Below are positions 33,715 through 46,053 of a stretch of DNA of 64,000 nt, one piece after another (the first letter of the stretch is position 1; each line of letters starts with the position of its first letter). Origin of the DNA: Poa pratensis. Lineage: Eukaryota; Streptophyta; Magnoliopsida; Poales; Poaceae. The DNA lies in contig CAMZMU010000063.1 in the NCBI GenBank assembly GCA_947311845.1, forward strand, positions 56,047,618 to 56,111,617, read 5' to 3'. Made by a program: the position numbers and the translations under genes. The notes beneath the pieces are model-generated. The model was not told the DNA's origin and searched no databases. It saw only the letters and a list, made by a program, of their open reading frames with translations.

Positions 33715-36700
33715 ATGACGGCGGCGGAGGTGAACGCGGAGGCCTGGAGCATCCTCGAGCGGGCCGCGGCGGCCTCCTTACCACCGCTCCCCGCCGTCCA
33801 CCACCTCCTCTCCGTCGGGGTACGGCTCCTCGTCCATCTTTTTTTCTCTCCTCCAAATATCGCCAGGCGCGTCGCCTTTTTTCGATTTGAAGGAATACGA
33901 ACTCTCAGCAGTTACATAGATTAATGTTATGCTTATGGAGCAACATTTGGAAGACAGCGTAGTTACTTCCTTTTTTTTACCGCTGCGATGAAACTTAGCT
34001 CACTGAAGCAGAGTAGAAGAAATCCCCAAATTCAAATCGTTTCCTCGCAGCTGACTGAAGCAGAGTAGATGAAACTTACTTCTTTTTTTGGCTGGCACTC
34101 GCTTTTCCTTGGTAGATATCCTGTCTGACCAAAGCTGCTGCTTCCCTGCTGTCCGACCTATGCTGCTGTATTTTCACTTGATATTATATTTAAGGATGTG
34201 TAAGTAGGATATGTGGGATAGTAGAAATTAGACTGTATTTGACCGTATTTCTACTATCCCAGTTATCCCATTTATCTCGCTTACACATCCTTGATCATAT
34301 TTATTGTTTGGTACTTCGTTTATCTCCCCCACCGTCGATTTCATCTATGCACTTTTTTTTGGTATTGCAGTACTAACTGTTAAGTAAGGTTAATGTATAT
34401 GTGCATATATTTATATCCAATAGCATTTCATAGGAACGGGGTCCATTGTTTAAGCAGTTCCGTTGAGATATTTGGGCAGCATGTAGATTGGGTAGGGATT
34501 GAACTCCCAGAATCGTGTCACCCCTTGGTTTGATCTATGTGTGTTAATTGTTTCTAGATGCAAGGAGGAATATAGTAAACACTAAAGGAAAATCTGATTG
34601 TGTTTAAGATACAGAGAAGCCGAGGTAAACATTTGTTGCTTAGTGTGTAGAAAAGCAGGCTTGATAGATCGATTGGTTATGTAGTTTTCTCCATCCATTG
34701 GCTTCTCAATTTGTCACGTTGTTAATCGTATCTGCCTGTAAATACATATTCACAACTGTAGAAAAATAATCGATATTATATCATGTTGCAGGTTTGTGTG
34801 CGATGCATCTTTCGCATGTTTGGAGCCTTTAGCCAAACCTGCTCATGTGCCTCGCTTACAGTGTCAGTCTTGCATTCATTTCTTGAAGAGCATGATGATT
34901 CTGCAAAGAGTGGATCTTGCTCATGTTTGTCAACGGATGAAGCATGCTGCTCTGTTTGCTTTGGAATATTGCTACCCACCTGCCATCAGGATAATGGTGT
35001 TGCATTGCTTGATGATATTTCTCGTACTGACATAATTACTTCGATGGTATCTCAAGCAGTCAAAAGAGAAAGTTATCAAATCGATGAGTTTTCTTTGGAA
35101 ATTTCATTGCCTGCTGTTGTAGCAGCTAATGAACGTGCCATCAGGTACCATCTCTACTTGAGACTTTGCCTCGGTTTATTTTTGACGGAACCTCAGTTTT
35201 TGAGAATCATCTCTCTGGTTTACAAGGCCTGCACCCGAACTTTGACCATCAATTGTGGTCAACAAAATATTAGTAATATGCCACACAAAATATATCATGA
35301 AATATGTATTTAAGAATACTTTCCGATGGTACATCTTTTATGGCTCATATGTAAACCTCAAAATGCATGCAGAGCCTTGTAAATATGAAAGGAGAGAATA
35401 CGTGACAGTGGTAATTCAAGGAGCTGACATTATGTAGTCTATATCAACCATATCAAAATGCTAAAAGTGTGCGGTATCAGTTGTGTTGATGGTTATATTT
35501 AAGTATTTGACACAAGCAGTGTTATAATAACTATACAACTTGGTTCAACTGGCAAACATTTCAAAAAAGTGAGTTATACTTAGCTTTGGTGGATACTGCA
35601 TAATTACAGTGTAAGACCATGTCTTACATGCTCTTAAATGTACATGGGTGTTGTTGTGTGTTCCATTCTAATCTCCATGTTCTTATAATGAATATGTGAT
35701 GATTATAAACTGGTTTTCCACAATGTGTTTGCCTTTTTTCTCTTAATAGGTTATATATGAAACAAAAATATGGCAATGAAAATTGGTTCAAGGACGGAAA
35801 TTTCTCTCAACAAACTATGTCAGTGAAGGAGGCTCTGAGACTATTGATAGTTCCATCACTCGAGAAACAACTGGTAAGTGCTTCTGTGACTGTCTTTTAC
35901 TTGGAGCGGTGATGACATCTCCTACAACCAACAATTGCTTGACTAAATAATATATGCAGGATGTTAAGCATGGTAACAATTCGTTTCGAATTCGCTTAAC
36001 ATATACTCATGATGATGCTTCACTGAAGCTCAATAGTTTATTGCCAAATGACCGTAGTCGTAAAAGAAAAACAGGTAAGTACTTACTGCACTAATGCGCT
36101 AATACAGTGAATTCTTATGAGTAGTCATTTCTTGGGAAGGTAATTTTACCATCCTCCTGGATTCATCAGTAATTCATTTAATATGCTGGTTTGCTTGATG
36201 TCGTAACAGAGTCAAGAGAAGGAACTGATACCAGAAGGAATTCAACATACGACGATAAACAGATATTAAATGAAACAGATTCATCCATCCACAAAACCCT
36301 TGAGGGTATTCAAGATCAAGAGTTCTGTAGTTTATTTCAGTTGCCTCCTGAAAAGGTGATGAGTGTTATAGTATTAAAATATCACTTTACCCAAAAAGTT
36401 GATTTTTTGATCAATTTACTTGATTCCTGCTTCAGGTGCTCAAACCATGCAATCTTGTGATATCCTGCCTAAGGTCACCCATATATATTGGCGGAAGATA
36501 TTTGAAGGTATATTTAAGTTATCCTTGGTTTTAACCTGTGTAATTCATGACTAGGATGTCAATTATAGCAGAGCGCAGTTTTTTGTCGTCTGTGAGGACT
36601 AATTCTCTAATCTCAAACTTATAAAATGCCTTTTAATCAACAATCACTGTTTTCGTGAAGAGTTGCTTCATCAAGAAATATGTAGTTCTGTAAAGTCACT

Positions 36701-39700
36701 GTCCAACGGTATTAAAGGTGTATGAAAGATTCAACACTTAATCGTTACGAGTAATGCACAATGTTCTCCTCGTGTCAAAATCAAATATCTTTGTTTGAAA
36801 GTGGAATAGTTTACTTTTGCATCATAATATCACTCGTATGGTACTATCGTATGTATCTCCCTTTGTTCAGCGTACATAAACAAACTACGTTTATGTATTT
36901 TTCAGTTGAACTTGTTTATAATCAAAATAGGTTCTGAATCCCTGGTGGTATTGTTACCTGTTGTCAGCTTTCAAGAAATGTCAGTCAGTCATGTTGGATA
37001 ATTGATGATGAAAGAATGGGGGAGGCCTCAGTTGAGGTAAAACACACTGCCTCAGAGTCATGTCCCAATCAACAAAGAGAAGTACAGCTGAACAGCATTC
37101 ACCTTTTTGTAGGAGATAATTGGAGAGAATGTCCGTGCGATCTGCAGAGGTGATGGCCACAAGTTCCATGCTGCTGGAAGAGAAGATATCGATGTAATGT
37201 TGTAGTTTGGAACTGTGTCTGTCAGTATTTTCTATGCTGAATGTCTCACATACACAGGTACGGATGCTTGGATCTGGTCGTCCATTTCTAATTGAAGTCT
37301 TGAATGTGCGATCTATTCCATCTATAATTGAAGTTCAACAAATTGCTGAGAAGATTAATAGCTCTGAAAAGAAATATGTAAGGAATCAAATTGATGCTGG
37401 ATTGAGAGGTGATAATTGCACACGCATTGCATATGATTTGCTCATGACTTGCATTTTATAGGTCAGAGTTAGAAATCTCAAGTTGGTAGACAGTGAAATA
37501 TGGGCCATGATGCGTGAAGGAGAAGCAGAGAAGCAGGTGCTCCACTCAATTGGTGACTGTATCATTTTGCGGAAATGATATTGTCAGTTGCTCTTATCCT
37601 TAAACATTTGCTGTCACACTACATTATTGCCTGAAGCGAACTCATTGCCTTATCTTGCAAAGATATGATATCCTTTCCTGACTATCAGGGCTTACTCTTG
37701 CTTTATGTTTGCAGAAGCAGTATGCTGCCCTTATATGGACTTCTAGTCCTCTGACGGATGATGACCTGCAGAAGATTTCTGTTGTTAAGGATATGGTACA
37801 ACATATTTGGTTACTAGTAAATCAATGGAGCAATGTTTACTTCTATTCATTTGTTGTTTGTATTGAATAAGTTGGGGTTTCGCATGTGGCCATGCGTCAC
37901 AGTAAGCTTCGGGTTCTTTTGACCCAGCCTAGTAGGATAGAGGTAGGTATTGGGGTATAAGCCTGTCGAAATATGAGGTGAACTTTGCCTAGATTTGTTT
38001 TTGTTTTTTGTGCCTAGGTGTATTTTCTTTGTTAGCACATCCACACATTTAATAAGGCAACTTGTTTGTTTATATCTGTGACAAATTGACTAGGACATGG
38101 GAATGTATCTGAGTATATCAACTATTTTATGTTCATATCTTTCTACTCACTTACTAAGCAAACACTTCCTATTAAATACACAATGATGGCATCTTTTCTT
38201 ACCCGCATTGTAGGAAATTATGCAAAATACCCCGATAAGGGTTCTTCATCGAAGAAGCCCGTTAGAGCGGAAACGGATTATACATTGGTGAGAGTTGAGA
38301 CAGATTACAGATTTATGCAATCCGTTTCATCACTGTTTGCTTTTTGCGAAATCCATTTTATATTCCATTCATCTGACAGTAATTCATCTGTCAATCAGGA
38401 TGCAGATTGAGAAAGTTGAGGGCAGCTCAAACTATTACTTGTTGCATCTATGCACTCAGGTACCATATTGCCAATTTTAGTAGGTTATTTGTCTCTATGT
38501 TATGAAAGTCAAAACGGAGGCCAAGCTACATGTAGCTCTTTATTTTTCAAAATTCAAAAACCATACTTGAAGTTTTAAAAAAAAAACTGAAAAAAATCTA
38601 GGATGTAGATAATAGTGCATCCTACCAACGTGCAAAATCTCTACTCAAAATAATTCATATTCTGGGCTACACAGAAATAACAAAATGGGTCAGATTTTGT
38701 AGATTTGAAAATTTGTAGTGTTCGCTACTTTGAAATTCAGATTTATTTTTCATTTTTACACAGCCCAAAATACGACATTTTTCTAGTTGAGATTTTACAC
38801 GCCGGTAGAATACAACATCATTTACCTCCAGATTTTTTTCAGATTTTTTTGAAACTCCAAAATATGATTTTAATTTTTTTCAAATAAAGAGCTACGTGTA
38901 GCTCGGCCTACATATCGCCGCTCTCTCTTACCTGTCTATACGTTCTGGTTTTGTATCGGAAATCCATATCGGCTCATAGGTCTAGATGCACCCACTGCTA
39001 AAAAACATTTACAGGTATATAAAAGTCAAAAAAAAAATTACAGATATACTAGATGACATTTTATGCTAGCACAAAAAGTTTCGTGAAGAAAAAACATTTT
39101 TGTGACCTGTGCAAAAAAGACAAAATTTAAATTTTTTGTCTTTTTTGCATAGCAAAAATGTCTTTTCTTCGCGAAACTTTGTGCTAACATAGAATGTCAT
39201 GATGTATATCCGAAATTTTATTTAGAATTTTTTAACATTTTGAAAAGTTTTAAAAATATTTTACATAATGGATGCATCCGCACCCATGACCCGAAACGCC
39301 GTGTCCGTTTTGTATGTCCTACTTGTGGAAAAATGCACCATTTGCTGGATGGTTGTGTAAATATCGTTATAGAAGATATCACACCCTCATTAAATATAAA
39401 ATTTATGTTTGAATTCCTGTTTGATCAACTGCGGTGTGTTTACAGGCTGGAACATACATTAAGGAGTTTGTGCATGGCGATCTTGGACGCACAAATCCGA
39501 GGTATCCATCCTTCTTGTCTATATTTAGGTTCCTTGCCATTTATTATCTGGCGCCCTATTGTACTTAAAGAAACGTGCAATGCATGTTCAACCTCCTATC
39601 AAGCTCCATTCATCTGTAGATAAAAATATTTGAATTTGCAACATCGGAGTGCAGTTTTATTTATCTGACCAGCTTCTTTGCGCATGCCTTTGCGCTCTTG

Positions 39701-39788
39701 CTATTGCAGTATTGGTGCCATATTAGGTTGCAGAGCCGAGATACTGCAACTTGATGTCACTGACGTTAAGATGGACTTACTACAATAA
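33715..39788 (+). CDS. PUS10: tRNA pseudouridine synthase Pus10, 15 exons, 536 aa
   Basis: Pus10 isomerises uridine to pseudouridine in the T-arm of tRNA (positions 54/55 in archaea and animals). Exons are 33715-33819, 34792-35144, 35750-35873, 35960-36074, 36210-36355, 36436-36507, 36968-37036, 37113-37193, 37258-37377, 37462-37536, 37715-37795, 38214-38287, 38399-38459, 39446-39501 and 39710-39788. All are GT-AG with consistent phase, totalling 1611 nt. The N-terminal domain has zinc pairs C37/C40 and C88/C91. The catalytic domain has YIGGRYLKLSRNVSQ and GREDIDVRML with the catalytic Asp (about 353), then GSGRPFLIEVLN, RVLHRRSPLERKRI, HLCTQAGTYIKEFVHGDLGR and SIGAILGCRAEILQLDVTDV. Length agrees with the human protein (529 aa). 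Intron 13 contains two MITEs. No broken codon was seen. Confidence 0.95.
38518..38909. mobile_element. MITE in PUS10 intron 13, TIR about 38 bp
   Basis: The left end AGGCCAAGCTACATGTAGCT and the right end (complement) AGGCCGAGCTACACGTAGCT are followed by matching CTTTATTT. The interior has mirrored AT-rich phrases ('gctacacagaaat' and 'ttttacacagcc') like the elements at 22023 and 27960. No clear target duplication. Confidence 0.75.
38960..39300. mobile_element. Foldback MITE in PUS10 intron 13
   Basis: Long, nearly perfect inverted arms run from about 39030-39125 and 39135-39225 (AAGTTTCGTGAAGAAAAAACA against TCTTCGCGAAACTT), with a short centre of AATTTAAATTT. Outer ends AGATGCACCCA and TGGATGCATCC extend the symmetry. 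The transcript would fold into a hairpin of about 90 base pairs. Confidence 0.7.
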
Positions 39789-40677
39789 TATGCTACTGCC
39801 ACCTGATGTCTTTCTAGGAAAGTAATACTGGGAGACGAGGCGTACTGAATGCCAAGATTCGTGCGGAAGACGTATGCTGGTGGAAACTGCGCTAAGAATG
39901 AAAAATCTTTTCTTTTCATCGAGTGCGTAGCTTCATGTCAAACGGAAAATGTACACCAACCAGGCAGGCGACGAGAAACAGTTTTGAGAATATTGAGGAC
40001 TTTGCCCCCATTCGTCTCCATAGTGTACCTTTTCGCAACAACAATTTTGAGAACATTGCGGAATTGACCCCCATTCGTCACCGATGTTTACCTTTTCTGT
40101 CACCTTGTGCCGTTGTAATAAATAATTATATTCCCCACAAGTGAAGGTACCTGATAATATACATTGAGCAACATCATATGGGGTAGCATGTAAGCTTTCA
40201 TAAATCAGATGAAAGACTTTTTTTTTTTTTGAGAATTTACTGGGCTGATAGCCGGTTTCTGGTGTACTTTAGTTTTCCATTCCTCCAGTGTCATTTGAAT
40301 TGTTTTTTCCCCCTTAAAGTATTGAATTTGTTCAACTGCATCTTTCTATTCTGAAAGTGATCCATATAATAGTGGCTCTAAAAGGGAAAGCTCCAACCCT
40401 CCTCGATCGGAAGCAACATCTACGATGAAGTACCTTTCTTGTCCTGTGTGTTTCTTTGGAATAACTTCTCCCAGGCAATGTGCTTTCTCCTCACAGCTTA
40501 GCCTCGTCTACCTTGCAAATTGCAATCTCCAGCTACATTCACAGCAAAGAAATCTTTCATCAGGGAGGAAACTATGGGTGCCCTCTTCTATAAATTGTTA
40601 TTCGTCAATACCTAGACGATCACACACAACTTTTCGACCTTATCCACCAACCTTAACAAGCCTGGTAGCCTCTAACC
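39789..40677. other. PUS10 3' region and sucrose synthase promoter/leader
   Basis: This is the intergenic stretch between two plus-strand genes. A TATAAT-like box lies at 40365-40370 and the leader is CT-rich with CACAG at about 40495. A leader intron is possible but I cannot place it. No other gene is seen. Confidence 0.4.
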
Positions 40678-43600
40678 ATGGCCGCCAAGCTCAGCTTCAA
40701 GAGAATGGACAGCGTTGCTGAGAGCATGCCAGACGCGCTACGACAGAGCCGGTACCAGATGAAGAGATGCTTTCAGAGGTACCACTAGAAAACATACTTG
40801 GGAAGTTGTGAATAGACGGATCACAATTGTTTGTGCTGTATTACATGTAACTATTTATTCTCTGCGTCATGCATTGCATGAGAGATACTCTTGCTGTGAC
40901 TGAGAGTTTTGCCATCCAGACATCTGAGACAAAAAATATTTCAGGTATGTGTCGAAAGGTAGGAGGCTCTTGAAGAACCAGCAGCTCATGGATGAGCTGG
41001 AAAAATCACTAGATGATAAAGCCGAGAAGGAAAAGCTCGCTGAAGGGTTTCTAGGTTACATTATATGTTCTACTCAGGTAATTTCGCTTTAAGTTACCCA
41101 ATTCCCTTTTGCAGCTGGAATAAAGTTTGATAGAAGGAGCTTATTTTGTATCCTTGTTTGCAGGAAGCAGTGGTGCTACCACCATTCGTTGCGTTCGCTG
41201 TTAGAATGAATCCTGGCATCTGGGAATACGTCAAAGTTCATTCCGATGATCTGTCGGTCGAAGGAATTACACCATCAGAGTACCTGAAGTTCAAAGAGAC
41301 ATTATATGATGACAAATGGTATGCGTTTGATAATAGGCTAATACGATATAAGTTTCACTTGGATGAGAAATGCAATTTGATGCTATGCAAGTGCAAGTGT
41401 GAAACTGAAAAAGAATGTGTCTGTTCATATTGAATTTCAGGGCCAAGGATGACAACTCACTTGAAGTTGACTTCGGTGCTCTTGACCTCTCAACACCTCA
41501 TCTGACACTTCCCTCATCCATAGGGAATGGTGTGAAATTCGTCTCTAAATTCATGTCATCAAAGTTGAGTGGCAAGCCTGAAAGCATGAAGCCATTGCTA
41601 GACTATTTACTCGCCCTGAATTACCGTGGTGAGGTAAGGAGATCAGCCTTTCATATCACAGAGATTATAAAAATAAACAGACTGGTTGGATTTATATATC
41701 CTTATAAACATGCAGAAGCTGATGGTTAACGACACAATTGACACTGTAGACAAGCTTCAGACAGCACTGCTTCTTGCAGAAGTTTTTGTTAGCGGGCTGC
41801 CAAAATACACACCATATTTAAAATTTGAACAAAGGTAATGTACTACCAAATTAAGTAGCTATAGAATTCATGGTGCCAAATATGTGTACCTACATGCCTA
41901 ATGTTCCTTTACAATGGTCTTGCAGGTTACAGGAGTGGGGACTGGAGAAAGGATGGGGAGACACTGCCGAAAGGTGCAAGGAGACGCTGAATTTCCTATC
42001 TGAAGTGCTCCAGGCACCAGATCCTATCAACATGGAGAAGTTCTTCAGCAGGGTTCCATCAATATTTAACATTGTTGTATTCTCTATCCATGGTTATTTT
42101 GGCCAAGAGAAGGTTCTGGGCTTGCCAGACACCGGCGGTCAGGTATCAATGCCATCAAATAGTAGGAAATGATCATCTAATCAAATTATCATACTCTGAA
42201 GGCATGGTTTCTCTGCAACAGGTTGTCTACATCCTGGACCAAGTCAGATCCATGGAAGAGGAGCTGCTGCAAAGAATCAAGCAGCAGGGTTTGCATATAA
42301 CACCAAAGATTCTTGTGGTATAACTTATTACACTGCGATCCTAGCATTTCTGCTATGTCAGTTGTAGAACCAATGAACTAATGGCTTCTCTTATGCTGCA
42401 GCTAACGAGACTGATACCAGATTCCAAAGGCACAAAATGTAATGTTGAGCTCGAACCAGTTGAAAATACAAAATATTCACACATACTTCGCGTACCATTC
42501 AAGACTGAAGATGGGAAGGATTTGCGCCAGTGGGTTTCCCGGTTTGACATTTACCCTTACCTAGAGAGATATGCTCAGGTATGCCAGCTACAAATTGGTT
42601 ATCAGCAATGCTGTGTTAGTTATCTTGTCTTGGTAAAACTGCATCCCGACATCATTTCAGGATGCCTCAGCCAAAATTGTTGACATTCTAGAGGGCAAAC
42701 CAGACCTGATCATTGGCAACTACACCGATGGCAACTTGGTGGCGTCCCTCGTGTCGAGCAAACTAGGAGTCACACAGGTGAAAAAAATTGTCTAATCAAG
42801 TAGGATTGATAAAGATTTGTTTTTCCACCAATCACAGTTGATATGACATCCCTAAATGATCTTCGTGACAGGGAACAATTGCACATGCTCTTGAGAAGAC
42901 GAAGTATGAGGACTCAGATGTCAAGTGGAGAGAGCTAGACCAGAAGTACCACTTCTCCTGTCAATTCACTGCTGATATGATTGCCATGAACGCTACCGAC
43001 TTCATCATAACTAGCACATACCAAGAAATTGCTGGAAGGTCTGTATACTGAATAATATCGTAACTTCAGCGCCTCTAACAATGCTTGAGTACTTACTCCT
43101 AGAATTGTTTAACATGAATATGTGATGCAGCAAAGAGAAGCCTGGCCAATATGAACACCACTACACATTCACAATGCCCGGGCTTTGCCGCTTCGCCACG
43201 GGCATCAATGTCTTTGATCCGAAGTTTAACATTGCTGCACCTGGCGCTGATCAGTCCGTTTACTTCCCATACACACAGAAGCAGAAGCGGCTGACAGGTT
43301 TGCACCCAGAGATTGAGGAGTTACTGTACAGTAAGGTGGACACAGATGAGCACATGTAAGTCCCTTGGAAACACACAATACTTTTAGTTGATCAGACGAA
43401 GTTGCTAACTATTGTGATGCTACCAAATCAGTGGGTATCTGGCAGACAGAAATAAGCCGATCATCTTCTCGATGGCAAGGCTGGACAAGGTGAAGAACAT
43501 CACTGGACTAGTCGAGTGGTATGGCCAGAACAAGAAGGTCAGGGACCTTGTGAACCTTGTCGTCGTGGCAGGCCTGCTGAATGCTGCACAGTCCAAGGAC

Positions 43601-44920
43601 CGAGAAGAGATAGACGAGATCAACAAGATGCACAATTTGATCGACAAATACCAGCTGAAAGGACAGATCCGCTGGATCAAGGCACAGACTGACCGTGTCC
43701 GTAATGGTGAGCTGTACCGTTACATTGCAGATACAAAGGGTGCATTTGTTCAGGTATGCAGTAACCTACAAAACTAACTGTTTGGATTTGTTCAGTGTAT
43801 GCTTTTTTTTTTACTGTGATGTTCAGTATATGCTTTGGGGCCACCAGACAATGCATAAAACCTCAATTCTAGCCTTTTCTTAGTTTCTTGAAATAGAACT
43901 CAACTCTAGGCTCACAATACATGTCTTGTTTCAGCCTGCTCTGTATGAAGCATTTGGGCTAACAGTCATCGAGGCGATGAACTGCGGGCTGCCGACCTTC
44001 GCGACAAATCAAGGAGGGCCAGCCGAGATCATTGTGGATGGGGTCTCGGGTTTCCACATAAACCCAACGAACGGCAGGGAGGCAAGCACCAAGATTGCAA
44101 ACTTCTTCCAGACTTGCAAGGAAGACCCAAGCTACTGGAACAAGGTGTCCACTGCTGGACTTCAACGCATCTATGAATGGTAGGAACTTACTCTATCCCG
44201 CCTCATAAATGGTAGTCACCAATCTTCCTATCGCCTGGTAATAAAATCTAAACCATGTGATGCTATACATGATGGCAGCTACACATGGAAGATTTACGCA
44301 ACTAAAGTGCTGAACATGGGATCAGTGTATGGCTTCTGGAGGACTCTGAACAAGGAAGAGAGACTGGCCAAGCAACGGTACCTGCAGATGTTCTACAATC
44401 TTCAGTTTAGGAATCTGGTGAGTTCATGCTCTCGATATATCTGATATAGTGGCCGATACACAATACAAACAAGAGGATACCAAAAGGACATCTTCTGATC
44501 AAATGACCATATCATCTCATCTTTCAGGTGAAGACCGTCCCTAGAGTAGGGGAGCAGCCTCCAAGAACCGCAACCTCAACCTCGACAGGTGCGGTGGCGC
44601 GTAACTCCATTGTAGCAAGGCCGAAAGAAAGGCAAGTGTGCCCACTCTTACGAAATTTACGGAAGAAAGACCGGGGAAGCAAGTGACTGACACCCGTTTG
44701 TTGTTTGGAAATTTGGGTGCTGCAGAAAGCCGCAGGGTTGGGTCCAAAGGTTAGTATTGTTCAGCTCTTCTTTCCCGCAGTGAAACTAGCTGCAAAACAA
44801 TACGGTGATGTGTGTTCAGATAGAGCATGCATACTGATATTCCAATGCTTTCCTTGTGTGCTCAGGATGATGCCGAACCTACTTGGGCCGAAGCGGCCGG
44901 CATACGAACAGAACAGCTAA
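40678..44920 (+). CDS. Sucrose synthase, SUS5/6/7 clade, 17 coding exons, 862 aa
   Basis: This enzyme reversibly converts sucrose and UDP to UDP-glucose and fructose, feeding cell-wall glucan and starch. Exons are 40678-40778, 40945-41077, 41164-41318, 41441-41633, 41716-41834, 41926-42142, 42222-42317, 42402-42578, 42661-42777, 42872-43038, 43131-43355, 43432-43753, 43935-44179, 44279-44417, 44528-44631, 44726-44749 and 44866-44920, totalling 2589 nt. N-terminal targeting domains precede the GT-B core: [10 protein letters not shown] and [37 protein letters not shown], and the EX7E motif EAFGLTVIE (Glu679, Glu687). The divergent basic C-terminal tail (RPKERKPQ) and clade wording match grass SUS5/6/7 rather than SUS1/2. 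Intron 15 is GC-AG. Exon 16 is a 24-nt microexon. The protein appears intact. Confidence 0.96.
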
Positions 44921-46053
44921 AGATGAACGATCATATTATGAAGCAAAATGTTCGCAGCTCAGTTTGATACTATGGTGTGAACTGTGAAGTGATTGGTGTG
45001 GGATTTGTATAGTTGTGTGTGATTCTTATTGTATAAACGACGCCTACCCCAACTTGCTTGGAACAAAAGGCTTAGTTATTGTTGTTGTTGTTGTATAAAC
45101 GAGCTGGACGACTCTGCCGCTGCTTCTAGTCTTGTGGAGCTTGACTGTGCCGCTGCGGTGTCCATGATTGGTGTGGCATTTGATAGAAGACATCAGAACG
45201 CTCATTCATGACAGAAGCATCAGAACGCTCATTCACGAAGACAGGGGTGTGGATTTTAGCAAGATTCATCAAGGCCAAAAAAATGTCGCAAGCCATAATC
45301 TTGCAAAGTCTGCGTGCCAGATTGCCGCTATTGTGATTAATACAATGTAAATGTAAACTCTATTCTTGATTAATTAAATCCAAATTTCATCGAAAAAGGG
45401 GTTGATGTTGCTAAGTCTCTCAATCGCCTCAAAGACACCTGCAGGTCAGTCAGCTCATAATTACTTCCACAATCACTAAATATAAAACGTTTTGGTAGGC
45501 TAAAATAGCTGGTTTAACCGTCTCTCAGCAGGACGAGACATACATACAACTTGTTTTGTTTTCAGGCAAAAGCTGCATTATCAATCTTGTTTCGTCCCAA
45601 TTCCTACTTCTCTCTACAATCGTTGTGACCAGATGAAAAAAACCAACGGGGATTGCAGAGACATGCACAGAGGAGAAAATGGCATAATTATATCTTATTA
45701 GCATGGCTCCAATTTGCCAATTGTTTAAGATCCAAGTACTAACATGCCTCAAACATATCTAAGTACAACGGGAACTTGGACAAAATCCCTAATCAAAAGC
45801 AAACCTCACAATATACACTGCATCGATTTCTTGATTATTAGCCGAGAAGCCCAAGTCTTTGGTTCTGCAACACATTTCAGTTCATGAATGAAGATACTGA
45901 GGCAGCTGCAGTTCAGTTCTGTTGGATGCCTGCGTGTTAAAAGGAACATTATCGTTCACACAAATCACAGCATCCCCAAGTAATATGTACCCATTTAAGC
46001 CTATATGAAACTCACCTTGGAAATTATACCATTTAGTAACTAGGAGGGCATCC
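44921..46053. other. Convergent 3' region between SUS and CCDC124-like genes
   Basis: This holds the 3'UTRs of two convergent genes. A short TTG repeat lies at about 45078-45093 and a duplicated CATCAGAACGCTCATTCA at 45190-45235. No gene is supported. Confidence 0.4.

Noticed and set aside
39240..39623. Plus-strand frame of 127 codons
   Set aside because: It spans PUS10 intron 13 and exon 14 in a wrong frame; the PUS10 splice model explains the region.
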